DNA of 54,596 nt from a virus. Both the position numbers and the translations under genes were made by a program. Location: positions 1 through 54,596 of IMG/VR virus record IMGVR_UViG_3300031951_000209; one strand, written 5' to 3'. This document shows, in pieces, positions 41,301 to 48,465 of the stretch. The notes under the pieces were generated by a model. That model was not told where the DNA came from and did not search any database. It saw nothing but the letters and a program-made list of their open reading frames with translations. Position 1 is the first letter of the stretch; every line of letters starts with the position of its first letter.

Positions 41301-42331
41301 GCTTTAGGAATTGCAGTTGTTAAATCATCAATATTTAAAATTGTTTGGTTTTCTACGGCGTTTAAAAAGTTAATATCTTCTGATAATTGTATAGTTTCTC
41401 GTCCAAATGCAGATGTTAAAGAAATAATAGTATCAAGAGACTTTTGTTGATCGATTCCACCAAGTACGGCTAACTTATTTGCTTGGCTTACTTGCTCTAA
41501 CAAATCTGTTCCCATTTTACCTGTTGCTGCAACATCTGCAGCCATCTTCATAGTATCTGCTACTGCTACTCCATATTTGGTAAACTCATTGGCAAGTGCT
41601 TGAACATCTTTCAATGCTTTTGCTGTTTCTGTATTTGTTGTAAAGAGATCACCATAAACACGTTTAAATCTAATCGCTTGCTCTTCTAATTCCATAAATG
41701 TTTTTGATGCAATTGTTCCAAAAGATATTAATGGAATTGTAAAACCAACCATAAGTTGACGGCCAGCCCATTGTGTATTTTTACCAAAGTTTAATAAGTT
41801 TGTAGAACCCTGTCTAAGCAGTTGATTTAATATTGCTTGTTTTTGAGCAGCCATTGCTACTTTAGTGCCATAATCATTCATGTCCAAAGTTAATGGACGA
41901 ATTGACATTGCTTTAAGAGCACCACTTGCATCTCTGCCCATTTTAATATATTGAGTTTGTAATGTTTTTACATTTTCTCTTGCAACTTTATTAATAGTGT
42001 CAAACTCAGATTTAAATAACTTTCCAAAAGTTCTTGTAGATGCACCAGTATATCTAAAGTACTCTCTCATTGAGAGTTGATTTTTTTCTAATGCTGTATT
42101 AAATGCATCAGTTGTTGTTTTTATTTTTTTCATTTCGGCATAGAATTTGCCGCCAGCATTTATTTGATTTACTAGATTTTGAGAAAGATTGTTAGATACT
42201 GCAACACCTGCAGCACCTGTTTTTGCCATTGAGGTGTGAAAGGCTGATATCTGGCGTTGTAACGCTTTTAACTGCGTTAACGCTTCACCAGTGTCAATAC
42301 CAATTTTTATCTTGGATTCTACATCAGCCAT
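35363..42331 (-). CDS. Tape measure protein
   Basis: At 2,322 residues this is the longest gene. It has an N-terminal coiled-coil TP901-type region (ALTQLKALQRQISAFHTSM), a MAADVAATGKMGTDLLEQ segment typical of the family, hydrophobic spans near 540-575 and around 1080-1160 (Met/Gly/Ala-rich), long helices, and two copies of a GTGDKVPAMLSPGEAVV / GTDTVPAMLTPGEFIV motif found in many tape measures. By the rule of thumb of about 0.15 nm per residue it predicts a tail near 350 nm. It sets tail length and may be ejected into the cell. Confidence 0.95.
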   Translation of the reverse strand: MADVESKIKIGIDTGEALTQLKALQRQISAFHTSMAKTGAAGVAVSNNLSQNLVNQINAGGKFYAEMKKIKTTTDAFNTALEKNQLSMREYFRYTGASTRTFGKLFKSEFDTINKVARENVKTLQTQYIKMGRDASGALKAMSIRPLTLDMNDYGTKVAMAAQKQAILNQLLRQGSTNLLNFGKNTQWAGRQLMVGFTIPLISFGTIASKTFMELEEQAIRFKRVYGDLFTTNTETAKALKDVQALANEFTKYGVAVADTMKMAADVAATGKMGTDLLEQVSQANKLAVLGGIDQQKSLDTIISLTSAFGRETIQLSEDINFLNAVENQTILNIDDLTTAIPKAAPVIKQLGGDVQDLAFFMTAMREGGIQAGEGANALKSGLASMINPTEKAAKVLGTMGINIKGIVEANQGDVRNLVIGMAKAFDQLDPLNRARAIEQLFGKFQFARISTLFQNVIKEGSQAQTVAKLTQATTEELAILSERELKKVEESPMYKFKKEIQDLKTAIAPVGAEFLKALTPIVKFFGNVFEKFNDFGDGTKKVIVLLTAVLAGVGPLALMSFGLLANGIANIIKGFTAVKSLFNKTGSSTQYLGEQTNYLTQQQLQASAVASSLDQAHMKLTQRFTSEATAVRNLSTAYQQAIATQSMFGLGAVRGRGGTAQQPKGYAKGIVSVPGTGTGDKVPAMLSPGEAVVPAANAKANPALVSALVNGTIKGYQAGLDPLGKGYKNATVFLPESLNTLAGGKVGAPTADIVSYFKNAGSAAAAPLMAVMAKSMGMKLNDPAVKSQWAALGGQLIINATTALEKSGMQFVKDEDLERIVVPAMRRTAQAISIEGKAVGAAFDAAVAEIRTVGAVGTQSGRMGGQGRTNLSGSYRGVRQQAQQFALTQRPSMFTQSERMSSSGKTKKSFQTLNPTTKQWEVATMSHITKSITATVTRLVEMTKPYLGDMGVKITKAVTKNVVDGVKKGAGIASPAKEPMIVGQQFAQGGLIGMKEYVDDFNVAGKQLGAAGAAGLASQSSNVLYGKSTGVTATDKSIRRQQEKLAKQNQMMVSGTGGGKGRVAGGARGPGAGMIGMAATTGVMAASMMGGKVGDTAQQLMMPIMMVSMLFGMMSAPLAAVVSLIGLLAFGIFKLNKAKKDEMKATLNLIDAMGTGTKPMQEFSKFAGTVTATEIMNRRRANFSSPFQIKTGKTTFGESFVASDEGKARVESIQKSISKFGKESAIEDLSNQLIGSVVSGALNYKQARSIAANIGDAIQDYDFSIAVNTKLISMLGPDGENVLKDGITIQTKLIEDQRNRLLGATKPRITDFTSLTYAQKATEVQRAIAGGGNFNESGATVFARMKVLLETQQQMLDVTEVEYSKKIEAAKIAGDLNRVNELILEREKKKAALLDQSKQNYDVLQKTLSGADANALKEISDAAKESLKQAYKDSPILSALATEAETKISKSKLSDATKINLVLSMASQDLDPSTVANILNKFTSQEDIDKILNIMPKVGGKDANLIYALADQFASSDKALEFIYSFESKTPEESRKELEAFNAISQLSQIGEGIDVPILLDYAQSSGASAKISKMLEEINNTSAKDLTLEFAVKTVGQEALDELVARGQDWQMMPEDQRRNFLAASTALLNLKGDPGFIKAYKNWALQAGNAGKTINDFIGYGAYKVTEAKMPDTSAAPDAEDDANAGGGPTGSPLDEIVKKLRDVRKATQELTVGWEASGSALRKLAKETLGFGGLAQRLRGQGANQNVIDFVTGLSPDDYDKYKSMFKDVKVLQTSLNNIAIGDYIESQRKSVADSRNQAIAFNVLTKSGMSLSNAYDAIKDSAFAAAVAQAKGADVLKLVKERQLSVKETFDLAIASKQYSSQFDPGYDAAMKLFDIQEKIIRQKRKGELDAQQLIIDNSNKQIKLARNIQDANSYQIARYEDGLKSITDQAEAITEKYDKQFAALDKISKINEVISRQEKSRISLAEALSQGDIYAAARAAQELRAQNAQDAIDQQRNGMEAARDAQINALTANGLTRDQLEEKVKLLKEQNYRIEQDTIAPLQEQARLAQVKVDLINEEIKAVTEVFKVANMTKTEWEEQKLRIEGAEAAAGKYKDALNGALGVVGQIKTTYDQILETMKTLSTMTFSGFSTEPPPTTTTADDTKSDGKKPDGKKPSSSSSGNKPSTSFLSSNKYKPLSMAVPGVMGSTQYKTTTATLSNIYGSGTSSYIPVKYLNKKSMGGMIQKFASGGFAVGTDTVPAMLTPGEFIVSKYGVDKFGVDNLRAINKGENPGSSSVYNYNLSVNVKSDANPNEIARTVMMQIKQIDSQRIKGNRI

Positions 42332-42355
42332 TCATTAGTACCTCTTATTTAGTTT

Positions 42356-42676
42356 TTATGGTAAATTATTAAGAAGTGCTGCATCTGCTAATTTAACTCC
42401 AGATGCTTCTTCAATAATCTTATATACCGTTGGAAGATCCATATTTTCTTCTAACGCTGCCAAATCTTCTGAAAGTTCTGGCTTATATTGTCTCATTGCA
42501 ATTTGAATACATTCCATTAAAATATTCATTGATTTTTCATTATCTTCTGCGACCGCTGCTACACCTTCAAATTTCTTCATGAAAGGACGTAGGAGAGAAA
42601 TTTTCAGTGGTCTTACTTTGATTTTTGTGCCGTCAATAAGCGTAACTGTTTTTTCTTCGTTAACAGTAGTTGCCAT
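42356..42676 (-). CDS. Tail assembly chaperone, short form
   Basis: The 106-residue protein aligns with the N-terminal part of the next gene upstream: VTLIDGTKIKVRPLKISLLR vs IELIDGTKITVGPSKIKYLR, then IAMRQYKPELSEDL vs IAMQEFYPSISDSI and MDLPTVYKIIEEASGVK vs LDIKTVYKVLEYCAGIK. It corresponds to the short G-type chaperone that precedes tape measure genes. Only 24 nt separate it from the tape measure, so there is no room for a frameshifted extension. AAGGAGG lies 5 nt before the ATG, and it has its own promoter at 42703-42711. Confidence 0.82.
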   Translation of the reverse strand: MATTVNEEKTVTLIDGTKIKVRPLKISLLRPFMKKFEGVAAVAEDNEKSMNILMECIQIAMRQYKPELSEDLAALEENMDLPTVYKIIEEASGVKLADAALLNNLP

Positions 42677-42702
42677 TTTTCCTCCTTATAAGGTTAAATC
42701 TA

Positions 42703-42711
42703 ATTATATCA
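42703..42711 (-). promoter_or_regulatory. Extended -10 promoter (TGA-TATAAT)
   Basis: Minus strand TGATATAAT in the gap between the two chaperone genes, with a short leader containing AAGGAGG. It gives the short chaperone and tape measure genes expression independent of the long chaperone. Confidence 0.55.
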
Positions 42712-42727
42712 CAGGAGGACCTATATT

Positions 42728-43411
42728 TTAACCAACAACCTCTTCATAACCTAAGCCATGACCAATACCAAACCCTGCTTTCTTTGCTTTTGCTCCACGA
42801 AGGTTTGTAATATCACTTGCATCTTTTCCTTTATATAATACTCTTTTTTTCATTTCTTCCCAAGCATTATCATTTTTATCTTTATCGATATCTACCCCCT
42901 GCATTGCCGCTGCAAATTTTTTATCACCATAATCTAATTCTCTCTTTACTTCTAATATAGATATTAACTCTGGCATAGAAATAGATCTTTCTAACTCTTC
43001 ATAGTTTTTCCAAGCACCTATTAAAAAAGCCTCAGATTCTAATTTTACAAGATCTAGGTCTTGCCAACTTGATCCATCACTTTGAGACTTTGCTTGATTT
43101 TCAACAGTTTCTTCTTGATCACTATTTATTTTTATTCCAGCACAGTACTCTAAAACCTTATACACTGTTTTTATATCTAAATTATCTTCTATTGATTCTA
43201 TTGAATCAGAAATAGATGGATAAAATTCTTGCATTGCAATTCTGACAGACTCAACCATTATTTCTATAGCCTCATCCTCTGTGCTATCTTTATTTATTTT
43301 ATTAAAACTATCTAATATGCCACGTAAATATTTTATTTTAGATGGACCAACTGTTATTTTTGTACCGTCTATTAATTCAATAATATTTTCTTCATAAACT
43401 TTATTAGCCAT
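42728..43411 (-). CDS. Tail assembly chaperone, long form
   Basis: The 227-residue protein has the same N-terminal domain as the short form (about 1-105) and an in-frame C-terminal domain (SSWQDLDLVKLESEAFLIGAW, then SISMPELISILEVKRELDYG and KKFAAAMQGVDIDKD) like the T extension of GT-type chaperones. In most siphoviruses the long product arises by a -1 frameshift; here it is a complete separate gene. ATG 43411 follows TGATATAAT by six bases with no ribosome site, so its mRNA is probably leaderless. It should help tape measure loading onto the tail tube. Confidence 0.8.
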   Translation of the reverse strand: MANKVYEENIIELIDGTKITVGPSKIKYLRGILDSFNKINKDSTEDEAIEIMVESVRIAMQEFYPSISDSIESIEDNLDIKTVYKVLEYCAGIKINSDQEETVENQAKSQSDGSSWQDLDLVKLESEAFLIGAWKNYEELERSISMPELISILEVKRELDYGDKKFAAAMQGVDIDKDKNDNAWEEMKKRVLYKGKDASDITNLRGAKAKKAGFGIGHGLGYEEVVG

Positions 43412-43417
43412 TAAATC

Positions 43418-43426
43418 ATTATATCA
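43418..43426 (-). promoter_or_regulatory. Extended -10 promoter of the long chaperone (leaderless)
   Basis: Minus strand TGATATAAT, then GATTTA, then the ATG at 43411. It lies directly downstream of the terminator at 43431-43458, so transcription is reset between the major tail protein and the chaperones. Confidence 0.62.
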
Positions 43427-43430
43427 AATA

Positions 43431-43458
43431 GAAAAGCCCACCGTTTTGGGGTGGGCTA
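43431..43458 (-). terminator. Intrinsic terminator after major tail protein
   Basis: Minus strand GCCCACC / loop CCAAAAC / GGTGGGC followed by TTTTC: a 7-bp GC-rich stem (43436-43456) and a short U tract. It ends the leftward major tail protein transcript (stop at 43477). Confidence 0.8.
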
Positions 43459-43476
43459 ATCTTGTAAAATTACTTA

Positions 43477-44127
43477 CTAAGCAATTGTACGGTCAACGAT
43501 CTTACCATACATACCGTCATCTAACGGCAACATACGGAAAGTTACGTCAAACATAGATGCTGCATCACGTTTTGCTGATGCTACTACGTTTTCGATTGAC
43601 AAAGCACGGTATCCGATATAGATACGTTCCTTATCGATTGATGGGTCACCAGTTCCTGGACCAACGGCTACTAAACCACGTTCTAGAGGAACGTCGCCCA
43701 ATTCACCTGAGTTGATGTCGAAACTTTGGCTTCCTGTACCAATACCTGTTGCGGTTGATAGTTCATCTAAGTCATTTACGTTTGCTGCTACTGCCACTAG
43801 AAGATTTTCTAATGTTGCTTCTGCAAATGATGTTGCCAAAGATACTTGCATGCCGTCTTTGAAAAGACGAGCAACGTCAAGAACTTGATCAACTTGAACT
43901 TCACCGAAAGATGGTTGGAATGTAAGTTCAATACCATTGCTGGTATAACCTACGTTTGTAAAGTCAGTATCATCAGCCAAAGTATCTTTGTATGATGTTG
44001 CTGCTTCAAATGCTGGTAGTGGTCCACCAACAGTACCGATTGCTTGTGCTAAAGCACCATCATTGTATGTAAACAATGCGGCAGCACCAACGATAATGTT
44101 ATTGGACGATCCACGAGAATATGCCAT
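43477..44127 (-). CDS. Major tail protein
   Basis: The 216-residue protein lies between the neck genes and the tail chaperones, has its own promoter (44190-44198), a strong ribosome site (AAGGAGAGG) and a terminator right after it, as expected for a highly expressed tube subunit. Sequence is small-residue-rich and beta-prone (NVGYTSNGIELTFQPSFGEV, IYIGYRALSIENVVASAKRD, FDVTFRMLPLDDG), typical of actinophage tube proteins. Function from position and expression signals more than motif. Confidence 0.82.
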   Translation of the reverse strand: MAYSRGSSNNIIVGAAALFTYNDGALAQAIGTVGGPLPAFEAATSYKDTLADDTDFTNVGYTSNGIELTFQPSFGEVQVDQVLDVARLFKDGMQVSLATSFAEATLENLLVAVAANVNDLDELSTATGIGTGSQSFDINSGELGDVPLERGLVAVGPGTGDPSIDKERIYIGYRALSIENVVASAKRDAASMFDVTFRMLPLDDGMYGKIVDRTIA

Positions 44128-44189
44128 TTATTTCACCTCTCCTTGTAAAGGGTTTTATTAAATTGTAAAGCGTTGTTTCCTCAAAATCA

Positions 44190-44198
44190 AGTATAACA
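44190..44198 (-). promoter_or_regulatory. Extended -10 promoter (TGT-TATACT) for major tail protein
   Basis: Minus strand TGTTATACT in the 79-nt gap before the major tail protein, leaving a leader of about 55 nt that ends in AAGGAGAGG. The rest of the gap shows no other signal. Confidence 0.6.
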
Positions 44199-44206
44199 CC
44201 ATTTTC

Positions 44207-44740
44207 TTATCCCTTATGCCAGTCATAATCAAGGATAATCTTGTTTCCAGCATAAGTTCTGGCTGTTCCAAAGTCTATGATATCTCTAGTTTCTTGAAGT
44301 TGATAGGTTTTAAAGGTATGAAAGTATAGGGGAAGAGACATATCTTTAAGTGCTATGTTTGGACCAGGTACAACGGTATCTTGATTATCTCTTATCCACT
44401 TATTTATGTCAACAGCAGACTCGTCTAGCCCATTTAAAAGATCTTGAATTTTTTGACTTACTATAATAGTTCTTTCAACTGCATCTTCACCAAAATTATA
44501 AAAATAGTACATTATTTGTTCACAATATATGTGTGGAAAATTTTTTCTATTCATTCTAAACATTCTGTCATATACTGCAAATGTTCCTGTTGAATTTGGA
44601 AATGTTTCAGTTAGAGCAGCAATATCTGTTGGACTAGTAGGAAAAAACGGTATCGTTAAATCTTGATCAAAAAACTCACTAACCTTATTTTGTAAGTAAG
44701 CATTAATTAATGATGGTGGATGATGTATTGTGGCAGCCAT
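44207..44740 (-). CDS. Tail terminator/completion protein candidate
   Basis: The 177-residue protein is the last gene before the major tail protein, where siphoviruses encode the tail terminator. It has helical segments near the start (SLINAYLQNKVSEFF) and a beta part with YCEQIMYYFYNFGEDAVE and LYFHTFKTYQLQETRDII. No known motif; call is by synteny. Confidence 0.55.
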   Translation of the reverse strand: MAATIHHPPSLINAYLQNKVSEFFDQDLTIPFFPTSPTDIAALTETFPNSTGTFAVYDRMFRMNRKNFPHIYCEQIMYYFYNFGEDAVERTIIVSQKIQDLLNGLDESAVDINKWIRDNQDTVVPGPNIALKDMSLPLYFHTFKTYQLQETRDIIDFGTARTYAGNKIILDYDWHKG

Positions 44741-45408
44741 TATGCAATCACCGCATTAGCAATCCATTTGTATCCAGTTGAATATCCAACACCTTTACCG
44801 TTACGTTTTCCTGCTGCCATGTTTGTTTTAAATACTTGTGGTCTTTTTATGTAATCATATAATCCAGATGCCTTTAAAAATGATTGTTTAAAATATTGAA
44901 GAAAGAATATATCTATGGTTGATTCAAAACTACCCTGTGCATCTTCTCCACCAGGATTATTTACTTTAACTGCATTTCTAGTAAATACTGTTTCTCCATC
45001 TTGTTCAAAAACCAATACAGGAGATTTTTTAGGTCTTATTGTAACTGGCACACCATTTTCCATTATTCTTGCTTTATTATAAAATGGCTCTGTAGATCCA
45101 CTTTTAACTTGAGATGATTGTGTAAATGTTGACATTACTGATAGTCCTAATCCACTAACAGTATACTGTATATCAAATAATCTAGACTCTGGACTTCCAG
45201 ATTTATACCACTCGTATACGTGTTGCAATGCTGCTGGATCTATTCTAGCGTTTGTATCAATAAATTCTTTTAAGGCTTCTATTGTTTGTTTTCCAAGATT
45301 ATTTAAAAATACTTGTTTGCCACCCTCTACTCCTTCTAAAAATCCCATAGAGTATTTTACAATATTGTCCATATCTTTTTTAAATTGTTTTGTATCAAAC
45401 CTTATCAT
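44740..45408 (-). CDS. Neck/minor capsid protein, HK97 gp10-like candidate
   Basis: The 222-residue protein starts with a helix (TKQFKKDMDNIVKYSMGFLE) followed by LGKQTIEALKEFIDTNARID, resembling the HK97 gp10 type with a long N-terminal helix, and ends GKRNGKGVGYSTGYKWIANA. Position, fourth gene after the capsid protein, agrees. It overlaps the next gene by one base and the previous by 4. Confidence 0.55.
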   Translation of the reverse strand: MIRFDTKQFKKDMDNIVKYSMGFLEGVEGGKQVFLNNLGKQTIEALKEFIDTNARIDPAALQHVYEWYKSGSPESRLFDIQYTVSGLGLSVMSTFTQSSQVKSGSTEPFYNKARIMENGVPVTIRPKKSPVLVFEQDGETVFTRNAVKVNNPGGEDAQGSFESTIDIFFLQYFKQSFLKASGLYDYIKRPQVFKTNMAAGKRNGKGVGYSTGYKWIANAVIA

Positions 45409-45854
45409 AAATCTACCGCCTGATTGTCAGATCTTTTAATAATAATCTTATAGTATTCTGTTTTACCAAATAATCCAGAGTATGGACTAAGTGTTGCAAT
45501 TTCAAAAAGAGTTGACTTGCCAGCACGAACTCCTCCTGTTTCAACATATATAGGGTTACCTTCTCCGTCTGATATGTTTGTTATAAGAAGATTAGTTAAT
45601 GCAATTCCACTGTTTATATCGTTAAACCTAATATCATTTGGTACCCTGCCAGTTAGAACTGTATCAAATACAATTGCTACATTCTGTACCTGCTGTTCTT
45701 CTTTATTTCTAATATTGCCAGATGCAAAGTAGCATTTTATATCTTTAAATTTTGACCATTGCTTTTTAATATTACCGTATTGACCTTGTTCAACTGCTGA
45801 ATAGTATACTTCTGCTGTCATTGGGTATAAAAAGTTGTCGTCTAAACATGTCAT
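45405..45854 (-). CDS. Head-closure (stopper) protein candidate
   Basis: The 149-residue, beta-rich protein has MTAEVYYSAVEQGQYGNIKK, then CYFASGNIRNKEEQ and IVFDTVLTGRVPNDIRF, in keeping with small barrel-type head-closure proteins. It lies between the adaptor and neck genes with 4-nt overlaps on both sides. Call by synteny. Confidence 0.55.
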   Translation of the reverse strand: MTCLDDNFLYPMTAEVYYSAVEQGQYGNIKKQWSKFKDIKCYFASGNIRNKEEQQVQNVAIVFDTVLTGRVPNDIRFNDINSGIALTNLLITNISDGEGNPIYVETGGVRAGKSTLFEIATLSPYSGLFGKTEYYKIIIKRSDNQAVDL

Positions 45855-46765
45855 AGTATTCCTAATCTTGTAATATTCTTAGTATATTTTGATAATATTT
45901 GATCAACTATTATATTACCTGTACCGCTAAATAATTTATCAGCATTAAATTTAACCTTGTATTGGTCAGTTTGATATTCTTCAACATATCTTTTATATTG
46001 ATCAAGTCTTCCACATTTAATATCATTAATTAACATCTCTGTTGCTGCTTGAATGTCTGCTGGAACTGTTTTATAACCAGCATCTAGAACTAGTGTGTAA
46101 TCGTATCCTGTTGGAAAAGTAACTGTATCCCAACCATAATATCCTAAATCTCCATATGATACTGGAACATTTGGAAGTGTTTTTTCTAATCTATTCCAAG
46201 AGTCTGTAGAGTCTGGAGTAAATGCTTGAATTGCAGAGTTGTCAAGTGTTAATTTAAAATATTTTTCATTTACTTCTTCTTCTGCATCAAAAACTAAAAC
46301 ATCATTTTCATAAACCTTTAAAACCTTATATGCATTTATCCATAAAGGAATATAGTCTAAGCCTTCTCCAACTGTTTGATAAATAATTTTTTTGTTGTAA
46401 AAACCATCAGTAATAAAAGAGTCTATTATTGATCTTGCAATAAGTTCATTATATGTTGCTTCTGTTATTTCTGAAGCAGTAGTTCCAAGTTTGTTTGGAT
46501 TAGTATATGGTCTAATAATATCTAAATTATCTTCAAAAATTATTTCTTCATCTGAGTTTAAAATTTTAACATCATAGTTTCTATCAAACTCTATTTTTGA
46601 TAATGGCAACGTATATGTTAATTGTGAATTTTCATCTGATGTTATATTGTATATATCAACAAAGTGTTCCACCAAATCCTCTAATCTAAGAGTATAAATG
46701 TCTCCACTTGTTGGGACATCAAACTTAATTGTTAGTGGGTATGGTGGAACCCTTAATGCTTCCAT
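45851..46765 (-). CDS. Head-tail adaptor protein candidate
   Basis: The 304-residue protein has an N-terminal beta domain (LTIKFDVPTSGDIYTLRLED) and a C-terminal helical part (PADIQAATEMLINDIKCGRL, then DQYKRYVEEYQTDQYKVKF) like the helical gp6-type adaptors that bind the portal. The N-terminal extension makes it about three times the usual adaptor length (about 100 residues). Position after the capsid genes supports the call. Confidence 0.58.
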   Translation of the reverse strand: MEALRVPPYPLTIKFDVPTSGDIYTLRLEDLVEHFVDIYNITSDENSQLTYTLPLSKIEFDRNYDVKILNSDEEIIFEDNLDIIRPYTNPNKLGTTASEITEATYNELIARSIIDSFITDGFYNKKIIYQTVGEGLDYIPLWINAYKVLKVYENDVLVFDAEEEVNEKYFKLTLDNSAIQAFTPDSTDSWNRLEKTLPNVPVSYGDLGYYGWDTVTFPTGYDYTLVLDAGYKTVPADIQAATEMLINDIKCGRLDQYKRYVEEYQTDQYKVKFNADKLFSGTGNIIVDQILSKYTKNITRLGIL

Positions 46766-46768
46766 TGT

Positions 46769-47206
46769 TTATAAGCCGTATTCCTTTGCAACTTGTTCTG
46801 GACTTAAAACTGTAATATGATCACGCTTTGACCATTCTTTTGCTTCGTCTGGTGTAACATAATTAATACCAATTTTAACCTGTCCAACACCCATCCAAGA
46901 TACATTTCTTGTTGATCTAATTGCAACCTTTTCTTTATCTTTTTTAGGTTTAGCAACTTCTTTTTCTTTTTTAGGTTTAGGTTGTTTTGCAACTCCAATT
47001 GCACCAGTTGATAATGGTGATAAGCCTTGAACAAGTTCTTCAACTGCTTCTTTTTTATCTTCTGGAATTACTGCTTCTTCTGGAGCCAATATTGCTGGTT
47101 GTGGTTTAACTTCTTCTACAGTATCTTCAACAACTGCTTCTTGAATAGTATTTTCTTCAATTGTTTCTGATGTTTGTGAATCTAAGTTATTGTCTAATTC
47201 TGACAT
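46769..47206 (-). CDS. Acidic/Lys-rich virion-associated protein (145 aa)
   Basis: The 145-residue protein has an acidic, Glu/Val-rich first half, a Lys-Pro-rich middle (KQPKPKKEKEVAKPKKDKEK), and a compact C-terminal domain (WMGVGQVKIGINYVTPDEAKEW) like a small Ig- or LysM-sized module with ITVLSPEQVAKEYG. It lies right after the capsid gene with its own promoter; a head decoration or connector role is possible. Confidence 0.55.
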   Translation of the reverse strand: MSELDNNLDSQTSETIEENTIQEAVVEDTVEEVKPQPAILAPEEAVIPEDKKEAVEELVQGLSPLSTGAIGVAKQPKPKKEKEVAKPKKDKEKVAIRSTRNVSWMGVGQVKIGINYVTPDEAKEWSKRDHITVLSPEQVAKEYGL

Positions 47207-47223
47207 ATATTCCTCCTTTTAGT

Positions 47224-47232
47224 ATTATATCA
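47224..47232 (-). promoter_or_regulatory. Extended -10 promoter (TGA-TATAAT)
   Basis: Minus strand TGATATAAT between the capsid terminator hairpin and the gene starting at 47206; AAAGGAGG follows in the leader. It would drive the connector genes separately from the capsid gene. Confidence 0.58.
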
Positions 47233-47244
47233 TTTAATTAAATA

Positions 47245-47282
47245 TTAAAGGGAGTAAGAAAATTAATCCCTACTCCCTTTAA
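47245..47282 (-). terminator. Hairpin terminator after major capsid protein
   Basis: Arms TTAAAGGGAGTA and TACTCCCTTTAA pair over 12 bp around a 14-nt loop, 15 nt after the capsid gene stop. On the minus strand the 3' arm ends CCCTTTAATATTTAATT, an AT-rich run rather than a perfect U tract. It may also act as an mRNA-stabilising stem. Confidence 0.68.
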
Positions 47283-47296
47283 ATTTGGGTTACAGA

Positions 47297-48442
47297 TTAA
47301 GCATCTGCTGCTGCGTCTGCGTAAGCAACTGCATCTAGTTCTTCCCATTGAATACCAAAACGAACGAAAACTGTATATTCTACAGTATCTTTCTTAGGTT
47401 TGTATTCACGGTTAACTGTGATGTCTCGTTGGAAGCCCCATACACGGTTCTGTGGGAATGTCAAATCGACATATCCTGCAGGGTAGTAAGGAACTTCTTG
47501 AACGTCAATTCCGAGTACACGAGTTGTACGTGCTGCTCCAAATGTTTGTCCAACTCCATCTAGGTAGCCTTGACGATTTGATTCGGTGCTTCCTGGACGG
47601 AAAGCAAATGCTTCTGCTACTGCGTCTGCAAGTGTTCCGTTGTGCTTAACAATTCCTTGGAATACGTCTGTACCTGCGTAGAACTTAAGATTGTTCTTAA
47701 GTGCACGGTATTTACGTGGCATTGCAAGAATTATGTTTTGCATAACTTCTGGTGTCCAGCGGTTGCTGGCTACGGTGACAACTGATTCGTGTGCACCTGA
47801 ACCAACGGCTTTTGCACGGTTAATGAAACCGTTCATGATGGACAAGAATGATCCTGTTGATCCATCACCATTGATTGCAAGGTCTTCGATATCGTTACCG
47901 AATGCATTAGTCATCAATCTTACGATATGATCTTCTAATGCTGCACCTTCAATATTGTCTTCTAATGCTTCTGATGATACTTCCCAATCTAAGCGAATTT
48001 TCTTTGTAGTTAATTCAACTTTTGAGAATGTTGCACCAGCGTTTGTGTAATCGCCTAGACCTTGTGCGGCTGCACGAATTACACGTTCTCCAACGTTAAC
48101 TTTTTCAAGTTCCATTGTGTTTGCTCTCATGGTCACTCTGCGACCGTCTTGAGCCAATACAGTTGCATCCCACACGTAGTCAATAAAACGACGTGCTTGT
48201 TCAGGACGTAGGATACCGCTTCCAGTATCACCTGAAGGATTTACTGCATTTGGACCAGTTGTAACTCCTGATAATGCATCAGGGATGTTGTTTAAGACAC
48301 CACCAGTTGCGTAGTTACCTGGAACGTTTTCTGCTGTATCAGAGCCAGATGCGAATGCACCTTGTGCTTGGTATAAGCCTGGTGCTTCGTTACCGATGTT
48401 TCCATCAGTACCTGGTTGATTTTTGATTATTTCTTCCGACAT
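47297..48442 (-). CDS. Major capsid protein, HK97 type
   Basis: The 381-residue protein follows the protease/scaffold gene, has GGAGGTGA before the ATG, and shows HK97-fold sequence: long N-terminal arm (1-100, Gly/Asn-rich, likely partly cleaved), KVELTTKKIRLDWEVSSEALED, EDLAINGDGSTGSFLSIMNG, and a C-terminal VWGFQRDITVNREYKPKKDT and FVRFGIQWEELDAVAY. Upstream in-frame codons to 48508 have no support. It forms the icosahedral shell. Codons here are richer in G/C than neighbours, as expected for the most highly expressed gene. Confidence 0.92.
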   Translation of the reverse strand: MSEEIIKNQPGTDGNIGNEAPGLYQAQGAFASGSDTAENVPGNYATGGVLNNIPDALSGVTTGPNAVNPSGDTGSGILRPEQARRFIDYVWDATVLAQDGRRVTMRANTMELEKVNVGERVIRAAAQGLGDYTNAGATFSKVELTTKKIRLDWEVSSEALEDNIEGAALEDHIVRLMTNAFGNDIEDLAINGDGSTGSFLSIMNGFINRAKAVGSGAHESVVTVASNRWTPEVMQNIILAMPRKYRALKNNLKFYAGTDVFQGIVKHNGTLADAVAEAFAFRPGSTESNRQGYLDGVGQTFGAARTTRVLGIDVQEVPYYPAGYVDLTFPQNRVWGFQRDITVNREYKPKKDTVEYTVFVRFGIQWEELDAVAYADAAADA

Positions 48443-48465
48443 ATATTTCACCTCCGAGTGATTTT

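Noticed and set aside
42300-42740. Programmed -1 frameshift in the tail chaperones
   Set aside because: The short gene is followed by 24 nt and then the tape measure start, so no extension fits; the long form is a separate complete gene.
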